Of a stretch of 27,366 nt of DNA, positions 15,116-22,374 are shown one piece after another. The stretch's first letter is position 1; each line of letters starts with the position of its first letter. Made by a program: the position numbers and the translations under genes. The DNA is from CAYVUV01 sp964455095 (GTDB lineage Bacteria > Desulfobacterota > Binatia > HRBIN30 > CADEER01), in the NCBI GenBank assembly GCA_964455095.1, contig CAYVUV010000174.1:1-27366 (forward strand), in the 5' to 3' direction. The notes beneath the pieces are model-generated. The model was not told where the DNA came from, did not search any database, and worked only from the letters and a program-made list of their open reading frames with translations.

Positions 15116-15355
15116 TCAGGCCTTCTTGCGTCCGCCCCACCGCGCCGCCGCCGCCTTCTTGGCAATCGCCTTGCGTTTCGTCGGCGTCAGCTTCGCCGCC
15201 CTGGCGGCGCCGCCCTTCAACCCGCCCTGCCGCATGTGTTCCTTCGCGGGGTCGCGGGTCTCTTCTTCGATCTCGCCCGTAGCGATGCGCATGACGTGGA
15301 CGGCATTGCCGATCACGTCGGCGGGTCTGCGTTCGCCTCGGGGTCCTTTGGGCAT
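15116..15355 (-). CDS. Small basic protein with a C-terminal Lys/Ala-rich GGxxxxAKLT...KKAAAARW motif
   Basis: The 79-aa product has an N-terminal part RRPADVIGNAVHVMRIATGE and then a strongly basic Ala/Lys tail (GGLKGGAARAAKLT, KRKAIAKKAAAARWGG). Tails of this kind are common in small hypothetical proteins of bacterial chromosomes and mobile DNA and are often mis-labelled histone H1-like. Nucleic-acid binding is plausible from charge but unproven. It is the first gene from the right end of the IS and starts 55 bp inside the right inverted repeat. No strong ribosome site is visible. Confidence 0.65.
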   Translation of the reverse strand: MPKGPRGERRPADVIGNAVHVMRIATGEIEEETRDPAKEHMRQGGLKGGAARAAKLTPTKRKAIAKKAAAARWGGRKKA

Positions 15356-15409
15356 GTGCTCAGAATGCCACGGGCCGGCGAGTGATCCAAGGCCGGCGCG
15401 GATTCATCG

Positions 15410-15431
15410 GGAATCAAAATGACGCACTACC
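15410..15431 (-). repeat. Right terminal inverted repeat of the IS
   Basis: Perfect 22-base reverse complement of 12841-12862. Confidence 0.92.
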
Positions 15432-15439
15432 GGGGATCC
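15432..15439. repeat. Target-site duplication, right copy
   Basis: GGGGATCC, identical to 12833-12840 at the other end of the element. Confidence 0.85.
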
Positions 15440-15445
15440 GCTCAT
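15440..15445 (-). pseudogene. Displaced 5' end (start codon) of the phosphatase gene
   Basis: On the minus strand 15445-15440 reads ATGAGC. Joined across one copy of the target duplication to 12840 and onward, it gives M-S-G-S-P-P-P-L-T-R-N in frame with the phosphatase. This is the original translation start, cut off by the IS. No strong ribosome site is visible upstream. Confidence 0.7.
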
Positions 15446-15507
15446 GCTGAGGCCCGTCGAAGCACGGGGCGGAGTTCTGACCAAGCTCGCAAATCCCCAG
15501 CGCGTCG

Positions 15508-16473
15508 TCATCGCAGGTCGGCGAGAAAGTCGATCAGCAGGCGGTTCACCTCGTCCGGTTTCTCTTGTTGGGTCCAATGCCCGCAGTCGGCGATCTGGTG
15601 CGTCGCGCGCAGGTTCGGCACCCACGTCTTCATTCCCGCCGCCATCTCGGGGCGCAGCACCGGATCGAGCTCGGCGGTGATCATCAGGGCCGGCTGCAGC
15701 ACCCTGGCGCCGTGCAGATACGCCGTCAGCTCCCAGTTGCGGTCGAAGTTGCGGTACCAGTTGAGGCCGCCGCGGTAGCCGGTCTTCTCGAACGCGGAGA
15801 CGAAGACGGCGAAGTCCTGCTCGCTGAGGAAGGCGCCGTGCGGGGCCGGGGGCATGCGGTCGATCAAGCCCCCTTCGGGCGGACCCATCGCCGCCGGCCC
15901 GAGCGCCAGGGCGGCCTGCAAGACCTCGCGGCTGGGCGGCGCTTGATACAACCCATCGAGCGATCGGCGCACGTCGGCTTCGAGCTCCGCTTCGGCGATG
16001 CCGGGTTGTTGAAAGTAGAGGATGTAGTGGAAGTGCCCCTGCGCCATGGCGCGCATCAGCACCGTCGGCGGCATCGGCATGCGCGGGAAATAGGGCGTAT
16101 TGATGCCGACGACGCGCTCGACGCGTTGCGGGGCGAGCAGCGCCATCTGCCAGGCGACGAACCCGCCCCAGTCGTGGCCGACGACGACGCACTTCTCGAT
16201 CTCGAGCGCGTCGAGGACGCCGGTCAGATCGCCGACGAGATGGTGGATGGTGTACGACTCGACGTCCGGCGGCGCATCGGTGTCGCCGTAGCCGCGCTGG
16301 TCGGGCGCGATGGCGCGGAAGCCGGCGGCGGCGAGGCCGCGCAGCTGGTGGCGCCAGGAGTACCAGAGCTCGGGCCACCCGTGGCAGAACAGCACCGGAA
16401 ACCCGGCCCCGGCCTCGGCCACGTGCATCGAGATGCCGTTGCTCTGCACCTGCCGGTGCGTGATCTCGCTCAT
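15508..16473 (-). CDS. Alpha/beta hydrolase, epoxide hydrolase family
   Basis: The 321-aa product carries the oxyanion motif HGWP (31-34), nucleophile Asp101 in VVVGHDWGGFVAW, acid Asp270 in AELDP, base His299 in CGHWTQQEKP and two cap tyrosines (Y153, Y240). An Asp nucleophile with HGxP and two cap Tyr is the epoxide hydrolase arrangement, as opposed to esterases (Ser) or haloalkane dehalogenases (different cap residues). It would hydrate epoxides to diols in the cytoplasm. Start at ATG 16473 has an excellent GGAGGAG site; an upstream in-frame reading lacks domain similarity. Before the IS insertion the phosphatase began about 62 bp downstream on the same strand, so the two may have shared a transcript. 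Confidence 0.9.
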   Translation of the reverse strand: MSEITHRQVQSNGISMHVAEAGAGFPVLFCHGWPELWYSWRHQLRGLAAAGFRAIAPDQRGYGDTDAPPDVESYTIHHLVGDLTGVLDALEIEKCVVVGHDWGGFVAWQMALLAPQRVERVVGINTPYFPRMPMPPTVLMRAMAQGHFHYILYFQQPGIAEAELEADVRRSLDGLYQAPPSREVLQAALALGPAAMGPPEGGLIDRMPPAPHGAFLSEQDFAVFVSAFEKTGYRGGLNWYRNFDRNWELTAYLHGARVLQPALMITAELDPVLRPEMAAGMKTWVPNLRATHQIADCGHWTQQEKPDEVNRLLIDFLADLR

Positions 16474-16616
16474 CGCTGCTCCTCCGCGCCGGTGCCTGAC
16501 GCGACCGACGGCGGGCACCTTACGCGCGGTGCGCAGCGCGCGCAACGCGTGGGTGGCGCGGGCACGAGCGCGTGGCTTTTACTGACCGCGAGCAGCGTGC
16601 CCCCACGCAAAGGTGA

Positions 16617-16641
16617 GAGGCGGCCGTCGGACGGCCGCCTC
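16617..16641 (-). terminator. Strong hairpin terminator after the repeat-protein gene
   Basis: GAGGCGGCCGT (16617-16627) and ACGGCCGCCTC (16631-16641) form an 11-bp perfect stem with a 3-nt loop. It begins 11 bp past the stop of the minus-strand gene at 16653, and the minus strand then reads TCACCTTTGC. The T-run is short. Nothing else was seen in 16474-16616. Confidence 0.6.
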
Positions 16642-16652
16642 GAGCACCAGAC

Positions 16653-18422
16653 CTACTTGATCTTGAAGGAGTCCGTCTCCTGCTTCTTGATGTCGCTGAG
16701 CGTCACGCCGAAGCATTGCGGAATATCGTCGCCGCGCACCTGAAGCGTGACCGAGGTGGCGCTGCTAAAGGCGTTAGCGATCGGCAGGGGCAGGTTCGGC
16801 CCCTTGGCCTTCACGATGATTTTGGTCGCGCCGCCTTTGAGCTGGATCTGGGACACGCCATTGGCGCTGAGGTCTTCGTCCTTGTACTTGTAGCCCTTGC
16901 CGTCGGGCGGGGCGTCGCCCAGCGGGGTCCAGCAGGCGGTTGCCCCGCCGCTGCAGGACGTGTCGCCGGCGCGATTCACTTCGAGCGTGGTGGCGTGAGC
17001 CGTGCCCGCGTAGATGCACAGGGCGTAGCCGGTTCCGCCCAGCGCGAGCGGGTTGCCGAGGTCGGTCTGCGCGGTGGCCGGTCCCTTGAGCAGCTTGGCG
17101 ATCAGCTTCTCCTTGCCCGGGACCGTCTCCTTCACCAGGAAGAGGCCCTTGCCGAAGCCGGTCGTGCAGCCGAGATCCGGCGTCGCGGGGCACACCGGCG
17201 GCGCGGCGAAGCGCTGCGCGAAAATGCCGAGGTTCGAACCGTCCTGGTCGAAGCTGCTCCAGGCGACGACGAATGCCCCGTCGTTGGCGACGGCCACGGC
17301 GGGACGCTCCTGGTTCTGGTCCGTGTACGTGTTGATCTGGAACTCGCCGCCCAGCGCGGCGCCGTCGTCGCCGAAGCGCTGGCCGAAAATTCCGGAGCCG
17401 GAGCCGTCCTGCTGCGTGCCGGCCCAGCTGACCACGAAACCGCCCTTGCGGTCGCTCCCGACGCTGACGAAGCGCTGGAAGGAGCTCGTCTGCGTGTTGA
17501 CCTGGAATTCGCTTCCGATGGCCGCGCCGCTGCTCGTGTAGCGTTGGCCGAAGACGCCGGAATAGCTCCCCTCCTGGTAATAACTCACCCAGGTGACGAC
17601 GAAATCGCCGTTCTTTTCAGCCGCGGCCGACGGGGCGAACTGATCGTTCAGTGTATAGGTGTTGATCTGGAACTCGCTCCCGATCCCGGCGCCGCTGCTC
17701 GCGTAGCGCCGGCCGAAGATGCCGTAGTTGGAGCCGTCCTGATCCCTGCTCGACCACGCGACGATGAAGTCGCCATCGCTGTCGCGTGCGACTGCCGGCA
17801 GGCTTTGGCCGTTCGCCGTGACGGTATTGATCTGGAAGTTGCCGCCGACGGGGGTGCCGGCGCTGCTGTAGCGTTGGCCGAGCGCCGCGTCGCCATCGCC
17901 GTCGACTCCCGGACTGGACCAGACCACGACGATGTCGCCGTCGTCGTCCGATGCGACCTGTCCGTTGAACTGGTAGCCGATCGTGTACTCGTTGACCTGG
18001 AACTCGGTGCCGACTTTCGCCCCGGCGCTGGTGAGGCGTTGACCGAAGATGCCGTAGCCGTCGGCGTCCTGGAAGCGGCTGCGCCAGACCACGACGAAGT
18101 CGCCGTTGCTCTCGGCCGCGACGTCGGGCGCGTTCTGTGTCGCGTACGAATAGGTGTTGACGCGGAACTCGGTGCCGAGTTTTCCGCCGCTGCTCGTGTA
18201 GCGCTGGCCGGCGATTTCCTCGTAGGCGGACATTCCACCTCGATTGCTCGCCCAGACGACGACGAAGTTCCCGTCGGCGTCGTACGACGCACTGGGGTAC
18301 ATCTGGCGGCTCACCGTGTACGTATTAACCTGGAATTCGCCGCCCAGCGGCTGGGCGGCGAGTCCGAGCGGCACGGCGAGAACGACTGCCGCGCACACCG
18401 CGGCCGATCTACGGATCTGCAT
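16653..18422 (-). CDS. Secreted seven-repeat protein, probable beta-propeller
   Basis: The 589-aa product has a signal peptide (residues 1-23), then seven tandem repeats of about 55 aa. Each starts G-x-E-F-Q-[VI]-N-T-x-T and contains an Asp/Gly turn, D-F-V-V-x-W-S-S, Q-D-G-S and G-I-F-G-Q-R-[YF]. Seven blades of this length with a central VVxWSS strand suggest a seven-bladed beta-propeller, as in other FG-GAP-like or integrin-like secreted proteins (inference). After about residue 405 comes a different domain starting CPATPDLGC, with four more Cys and the block GKGYKYKDEDLSANG. It ends in a Lys-rich LKGGATKIIVKAKG stretch seen in secreted proteins of uncultured deltaproteobacteria. Function is unknown. 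Confidence 0.85.
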   Translation of the reverse strand: MQIRRSAAVCAAVVLAVPLGLAAQPLGGEFQVNTYTVSRQMYPSASYDADGNFVVVWASNRGGMSAYEEIAGQRYTSSGGKLGTEFRVNTYSYATQNAPDVAAESNGDFVVVWRSRFQDADGYGIFGQRLTSAGAKVGTEFQVNEYTIGYQFNGQVASDDDGDIVVVWSSPGVDGDGDAALGQRYSSAGTPVGGNFQINTVTANGQSLPAVARDSDGDFIVAWSSRDQDGSNYGIFGRRYASSGAGIGSEFQINTYTLNDQFAPSAAAEKNGDFVVTWVSYYQEGSYSGVFGQRYTSSGAAIGSEFQVNTQTSSFQRFVSVGSDRKGGFVVSWAGTQQDGSGSGIFGQRFGDDGAALGGEFQINTYTDQNQERPAVAVANDGAFVVAWSSFDQDGSNLGIFAQRFAAPPVCPATPDLGCTTGFGKGLFLVKETVPGKEKLIAKLLKGPATAQTDLGNPLALGGTGYALCIYAGTAHATTLEVNRAGDTSCSGGATACWTPLGDAPPDGKGYKYKDEDLSANGVSQIQLKGGATKIIVKAKGPNLPLPIANAFSSATSVTLQVRGDDIPQCFGVTLSDIKKQETDSFKIK

Positions 18423-18623
18423 CGGTTTCCCCCTTTGTGTTCATCCGTGCCGAGTGTCCGTCGGCGCGGAAGTCCCCCCAGACTTGCGACCCTTCTGACT
18501 GACCAAACTAAACCTTCTGACGTCAGTCAAGAATTTAATCGACGAGTCGACGGGTGTTTCGAAACCTGTTTCGAGACTCTCGCGAAGTGTGAAACGCAAG
18601 GGCGTGCGTATTGGCGTCTTCAT

Positions 18624-18629
18624 TTGACA
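18624..18629 (+). promoter_or_regulatory. Possible -35 box for the outer-membrane barrel gene
   Basis: TTGACA at 18624-18629 is 84 bp ahead of the barrel ATG, but the best -10 candidates (CATACT, TACTAA at 18643-18649) have short spacing. The 290-bp divergent region also holds palindromes TGACGTCA (near 18517) and GTTTCGAAAC (near 18556), possible operators. Confidence 0.25.
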
Positions 18630-18712
18630 CCAATGGAGCCGGCATACTAACAGGCTCGCACCATCGAGAGTTGTTTCCGGGGTCACGACTCGACGCGAGG
18701 GGGGGCAGGGTC

Positions 18713-19324
18713 ATGCGGAAAGCACTGTGGTCATCGATTCGCTTCGGTGTGCGTGCGAGCTCGATTCTGTGCTTGGCACTGTTGCTCGCTCCCGCGACGG
18801 CATCGGCGCAGCGCGACGAACCCGCTGAGCCGGGAGACTACGGGCGCCCCGGTTGGTCGCTCGGGCTCGGCTTTGCCTACGGCCTCGAGAACTTCAAGCA
18901 CGTCGGTCACACCGCTAACGCCCCGGGGCTCGACTTTCGCGTCGGGTATCAGATGGAGCGCTACCTCGCCGTAATCATGAACTTCCAGTACCTCGACGGG
19001 TTCCAGGCCGACGCGCTGCGCGCCAAGGGGGACAGCTTTGGCGCCTGGACGGTGAGCGCGAACGTGAAAGCCGGCTACCCGGTGAGTCGTTTCTATCCGT
19101 ACGGCATGGCCGGCATCGGCGGATTCGACGCCGAGCTCGACAGCGCGGAGCGCGATTTCCTCGGCCGCGCCGGCGCCGGGGTCGACTTCTACATCACCGA
19201 TAACATCGTCCTCGATCTCGAAGCGATGTACAACTGGCCCCTCGAAGTGCAGAACTCGACGAGCGGCTTGCAGGACCTGCAGTTCGTCACGCTCGTGTTC
19301 GGTACCCAGTATCGATTCGATTGA
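18713..19324 (+). CDS. Outer-membrane beta-barrel protein
   Basis: The 203-aa product has a signal peptide (to about ATASAQ, residue 36). The mature part consists of alternating amphipathic strands: WSLGLGFAYGLENF, GLDFRVGYQMERYLAVIMNF, WTVSANVKAGYPV, YPYGMAGIGGFD, GRAGAGVDFYI, IVLDLEAMYNWPL. It ends LQFVTLVFGTQYRFD, close to an outer-membrane C-terminal aromatic signature. Size and pattern are those of eight-stranded OmpW/OmpA-N/outer-membrane-beta-barrel proteins. Its role (adhesin, structural, porin-like) is unknown. The ATG at 18713 has an AGGG/GAGGGG-rich leader. It is divergent from the repeat protein. Confidence 0.82.
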   Translation: MRKALWSSIRFGVRASSILCLALLLAPATASAQRDEPAEPGDYGRPGWSLGLGFAYGLENFKHVGHTANAPGLDFRVGYQMERYLAVIMNFQYLDGFQADALRAKGDSFGAWTVSANVKAGYPVSRFYPYGMAGIGGFDAELDSAERDFLGRAGAGVDFYITDNIVLDLEAMYNWPLEVQNSTSGLQDLQFVTLVFGTQYRFD

Positions 19325-19329
19325 GCAGC

Positions 19330-19352
19330 TCCCGCTCGCTGCGTGAGCGGGA
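19330..19352 (+). terminator. Hairpin after the beta-barrel gene
   Basis: TCCCGCTC-GCTGCGT-GAGCGGGA, an 8-bp perfect stem 6 bp past the stop. No U-run follows, so factor-dependent or weak termination. Confidence 0.45.
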
Positions 19353-19469
19353 AGTAGCGCCGATCCGACGCGCGTGCAGCCGAAGTCGGCTAGCTCCCCT
19401 CGTTTCCCTCGTTCAGACCCATGCCATCGTGGGCTTGCGGCCGTATGGTGTTGGGCCTACGAACGGGGC

Positions 19470-19628
19470 ATGAAGCTCATCGCCAGCCTGTTTCTGCTCT
19501 TCGCGTTCGCGTCGGTCGGACTTGCAAACTGGGGAGGGGGTTTGAGCGCGTCGGGGAACACCTACATGCTCAAGAAAGAGCACGGCCAATGGAAGGTGAC
19601 CAGTGACAAGATGCTGTGCATTTCGTAG
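19470..19628 (+). CDS. Small secreted protein, 52 aa, possibly truncated
   Basis: ATG at 19470, close behind a GGGG stretch, encodes a clear signal peptide (KLIASLFLLFAFASVGLA). The mature part is only about 33 residues: NWGGGLSASGNTYMLKKEHG then QWKVTSDKMLCIS. The end resembles the closing strands of longer secreted proteins (Y-x-L-K-K-x-x-G-x-W-K-V), so this could be an internally deleted remnant of a larger gene. It could also be a genuine mini-protein. It stands alone between the barrel gene and the pentapeptide lipoprotein gene. No family is assigned. Confidence 0.45.
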   Translation: MKLIASLFLLFAFASVGLANWGGGLSASGNTYMLKKEHGQWKVTSDKMLCIS

Positions 19629-19747
19629 GCCCACCACAGCGTGCAGCGAATCGGCCGCGCTCAAGGCGGGCCGTGGCGGCTGGATTCACACAAAACTTAC
19701 AGACTTCTGTCAGGACTTCCGCCCGGCGGGTCGATATCACCGGGCCC

Positions 19748-21556
19748 ATGGCTCCAACGTCTGACTCGATCGGCCCCCGCTCGCGAAGCAAAGGTACGCG
19801 GAACAATCGCTGGCGCGGCGCGCTGTGCGCGCTGATGCTCGCGTTCGTCTCCGGCTGTGGCGACGATGGCGATGCGGCGCCATCGCTGCTCGGCGCCGAG
19901 CCGGCGCCGGCCTATCCGTGCACGCAGGCGCCCAACTACAACGGCCCGACCAGCCCGAACACGCCGGGTGCGGTGCTGGTCTACCGGGGCAACCCGAGCT
20001 ACGGCGTGCTGGCGACGGGCGCGTGCGCCGACACGCAGCTGCTCATGGATGTCCCCGATTGCATCTACCCCGCGCCGGGCTGCAAGCCGGTGCCGCTGTT
20101 TCCGACCCTCTTCTCGACCTACGCCTTTCCCGCGCCGCCGCCGAATACGAAGATTCGCATCTATTCCGAAACCGGCTTCCGCGGCACCCACACCGACTAC
20201 GCGCCGGTGCCGGAAACATACTTCGACTACAACGGGTCGGGCTATCCGCAGATGCGCTCGCTGCTGGTGCTGGTCGGCACGCCGAGCACGAACATCACCG
20301 CGTTGGTGTCGACGCGCAGCTGCAACAAGTGCGATCTCGAGGGGGCCAATCTGTCGGGGCTCGACTTGCACGGCGTCTCGCTGCAGGACGCCAACCTGTC
20401 TCACGCCGATCTGAGCCACGCCAACTTGCAGGGCGCCAACGCGTCGCGCGCCGTCTTCGCCAGCGCCTCGCTGGTCGGCGCCAACCTGACGGGTGCAACG
20501 CTCACACAGGCGACCTTCCACGGCGCCGGCGCGCCGTATCCGGCCACCGATCTCTCCTCCGCCAACTTGACCAACGCCTATCTCGACAACGCGGTGCTGA
20601 CCGACATCAAGGCCGAGTCGGCGATCTTCACTGGCGCACTGCTCTCGCACGCCGACTTCACCAACGCCGACCTGACGCGGGCCGACTTCGAGTCGGTCAG
20701 CGCCAGCGCGAGTTTCCCGGCGGTGTTCAACGGCGCCGGCATGTCCTACGTGTCGTTGAAGAACGCCCAGCTGTCCGGATCGTTCTTCCGCGGCGCGGTG
20801 ATGAGCCCGGTCAATCTGGGCGGCGCCGATCTCTCCGGCGCCTGGTTGGAGGCGGACTCCGCCGGCCAGTTCGGGCGCGTCACGCTCGCCAACTCGTTCA
20901 TGCTCAACACCAAGCTCAACGGCGCGCACCTGACCAACGCCGTGCTCGACGGCGTGTCGTGGTACAACGTCAACGCCGCCGCGCCGATCGCCACCGGAGC
21001 CGGCGCGCTGCTCACCGGTGCCAGCTTCAATCTCGCCGACCTGCCCGGGCTGGATCTGACCAATGCGCACCTCGAAGGCGTGAACTTCACCAACACGCAG
21101 CTCATCGGCGCCAACCTCACCGGCGCGCAACTGGAACGCAACGGCTCGACCGCCAGCAACCTGAGCACCGCCAACCTCGCCGGCGCCAACCTGACCAGTG
21201 CGAACCTGTCGTACGCCAGCTTGCAGAACGCCAAGGTCGATGCGCAGGCGGCGAACGAGATCTACCTCGAAGTCCTCGCGGATCCCGACCGCTACCAGAA
21301 GCCGGTGGCGTATCAGTACTTCGCCGTGAATCGACCGGCGACGGTCCTCGGCAGCGGCGGCACGGTCTCGGTGATCACCGACTCCGCCACCTGCCCGAGC
21401 GGGGCGCACGGGCCCTGCGGCGCGATCACCAACCCGGCGTGGATCGCGCAGAGCCCACCGATGGAGCCATCGGATTGCATGCCCACCGGGTACGACTCGG
21501 AGGGCAACGTGATCGCCATCACCTGCAGCTCGTCGCGCCACCCGACGGGAGGGTGA
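19748..21556 (+). CDS. Pentapeptide-repeat lipoprotein
   Basis: The 602-aa product has a basic n-region, a hydrophobic stretch ALCALMLAFVSGC with lipobox V-S-G-C, and an acidic GDDGD after the Cys. Residues about 60-180 form an N-terminal domain; its IYSETGFRGTHTDYAP resembles a beta/gamma-crystallin Greek-key motif (tentative). From about 195 to 500 there are many A-[DN]-L-x-x pentapeptides (DLEGANLSGLDLHG, ANLQGAN, ANLTGA), predicting a right-handed quadrilateral beta-helix. The last 44 residues (AITNPAWIAQSPP through SSSRHPTGG) recur downstream as a diverged DNA copy. The ATG at 19748 was chosen for the signal; it has no strong ribosome site. It is probably a surface or periplasmic scaffold with no known activity. 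Confidence 0.85.
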   Translation: MAPTSDSIGPRSRSKGTRNNRWRGALCALMLAFVSGCGDDGDAAPSLLGAEPAPAYPCTQAPNYNGPTSPNTPGAVLVYRGNPSYGVLATGACADTQLLMDVPDCIYPAPGCKPVPLFPTLFSTYAFPAPPPNTKIRIYSETGFRGTHTDYAPVPETYFDYNGSGYPQMRSLLVLVGTPSTNITALVSTRSCNKCDLEGANLSGLDLHGVSLQDANLSHADLSHANLQGANASRAVFASASLVGANLTGATLTQATFHGAGAPYPATDLSSANLTNAYLDNAVLTDIKAESAIFTGALLSHADFTNADLTRADFESVSASASFPAVFNGAGMSYVSLKNAQLSGSFFRGAVMSPVNLGGADLSGAWLEADSAGQFGRVTLANSFMLNTKLNGAHLTNAVLDGVSWYNVNAAAPIATGAGALLTGASFNLADLPGLDLTNAHLEGVNFTNTQLIGANLTGAQLERNGSTASNLSTANLAGANLTSANLSYASLQNAKVDAQAANEIYLEVLADPDRYQKPVAYQYFAVNRPATVLGSGGTVSVITDSATCPSGAHGPCGAITNPAWIAQSPPMEPSDCMPTGYDSEGNVIAITCSSSRHPTGG

Positions 21557-21558
21557 GG
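21422..21558 (+). repeat. 137-bp direct repeat, copy 1 (3' end of the pentapeptide gene)
   Basis: By eye this aligns without gaps to 22077-22213, with 17 mismatches in 137 bases (about 88%). It includes the last 44 codons and stop of the lipoprotein gene. Confidence 0.85.
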
Positions 21559-21621
21559 ATAGGTTGCTGGAACTTGTGGACCGCGGTGCCTACAGGTACG
21601 GTCGTCTCGGAGGTCGGAAGC

Positions 21622-21819
21622 ATGAAGGGCGTGCAGTTCGTCGTCGACGCGCGGGGTCAGAAGACGGCGGTGGTGATCGATTTGAAGCGTCATGCTGCCG
21701 TCTGGGAGGACTTCTGCGATGTCGCCGTCGCAAGGAGTCGACAGGAAGAACCGAGAGAGTCGCTCGCCGCCGTGAAGCGCCGCCTACATCGGTTAGGCAA
21801 GCTCCGGCGCGATGCCTGA
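21622..21819 (+). CDS. Antitoxin of a RelE-type toxin-antitoxin pair
   Basis: The 65-aa product starts MKGVQFVVDARGQKTAVVID and continues with VWEDFCDVAVARSRQEEPRE and SLAAVKRRLHRLGKL. This layout, a short beta N-terminal part and a helical acidic/basic tail, is typical of small Phd/RelB-like antitoxins found ahead of RelE toxins. A GGAGG ribosome site lies 8 bp before the ATG at 21622. It overlaps the toxin gene by 8 bp, so the two are co-translated. Antitoxins of this kind bind the toxin through the tail and repress their own promoter; the promoter itself is not clear here. Confidence 0.8.
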   Translation: MKGVQFVVDARGQKTAVVIDLKRHAAVWEDFCDVAVARSRQEEPRESLAAVKRRLHRLGKLRRDA

Positions 21820-22072
21820 CTACGCCGTCATCATTGCTCGATCTGCCCGCAAGGAACTTGAGGCGCTCGATTCCCCGATCATCGAGCGAGTCATCGCGCG
21901 CATCGAAGCACTGGCGAGCGAACCCCGACCGGCTGGCTCTCGCAAGTTGCGCGGGTCCGGAAATCTCTGGCGCGTACGCGTCGGCGACTACCGCATCGTC
22001 TACGGCCTGGACGATCGCCGACGAGTGGTCGACATCGTCCGGGTTCGCCACCGGCGCGACGCCTATTGGTAG
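21812..22072 (+). CDS. RelE/ParE-family toxin
   Basis: The 86-aa product has the RelE fold signature: YAVIIARSARKELEALD, IIERVIARIEALASEPRP, SRKLRGSGNLWRVRVGDYRI and VYGLDDRRRVVDIVRVRHRR. The basic residues of LRG...WRVRVGDYRIVY match those of mRNA-cleaving RelE toxins that act on ribosome-bound mRNA. Length is usual. ATG at 21812 overlaps the antitoxin stop by 8 bp. It is intact with no frameshift. The pair sits between two copies of a 137-bp sequence, suggesting it was inserted there. Confidence 0.9.
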   Translation: MPDYAVIIARSARKELEALDSPIIERVIARIEALASEPRPAGSRKLRGSGNLWRVRVGDYRIVYGLDDRRRVVDIVRVRHRRDAYW

Positions 22073-22076
22073 GCTC

Positions 22077-22213
22077 GCGATCACCAGCCAGGCGTGGATC
22101 GTCCAGAGTCCGCCGAGCGAGCCGACGGATTCCATGCCCAGCGCCTACGATTCGGAGGGCAACGTGATCGCCGTCACCTGCAGCTCTTCGCGCCACCCGA
22201 CGGGAGGGTGAGG
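22077..22213 (+). pseudogene. 137-bp direct repeat, copy 2: orphan C-terminal remnant of a pentapeptide-type gene
   Basis: Read in the frame of 22078-22211 it encodes AITSQAWIVQSPPSEPTDSM then PSAYDSEGNVIAVTCSSSRH and PTGG with stop. That is 35 of 44 residues identical to the end of the lipoprotein at 19748-21556. No start or body is present. It begins 5 bp after the toxin stop. The next 160 bp (22214-22374) hold nothing recognisable. Confidence 0.8.
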
Positions 22214-22374
22214 AAGCGATCGGGTAGGGAACGCCGCGCGGACCTCGAGTGGATGGAACGGCGCCGGGGCTGGTCGCAATGTTCGGGTGTCGTGCACGGC
22301 TTCGTCTTCCGGATCCGGCGGTGGTCCGGTCTGCGTAGTTGGCGAGGACCCGCAGACGCGCAGTTTGTCCCAGG

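Larger units (their letters stand above)
12841..15431. mobile_element. IS1-type composite insertion sequence with passenger genes
   Basis: The 2,591-bp element is bounded by perfect 22-bp inverted repeats beginning GGTAGTGCGTCATTTTGATT and flanked by an 8-bp direct repeat. All its genes read on the minus strand. From the right end they are a small basic protein, a lipoprotein, an XRE regulator, a possible 31-aa gene and the DDE transposase. IS1-family elements are usually 0.7-1.2 kb, so about 1.6 kb is passenger DNA. Intact ends and an identical target duplication suggest a fairly recent, complete insertion. It separates the phosphatase coding region from its original start codon. Confidence 0.9.

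Noticed and set aside
19697..21541. 614-codon minus-strand frame, and a 664-codon plus-strand frame, over the pentapeptide gene
   Set aside because: Val/Gly/Arg-rich mirror of regular ANL repeats; the other frame only becomes meaningful at its last 65 codons, the antitoxin.
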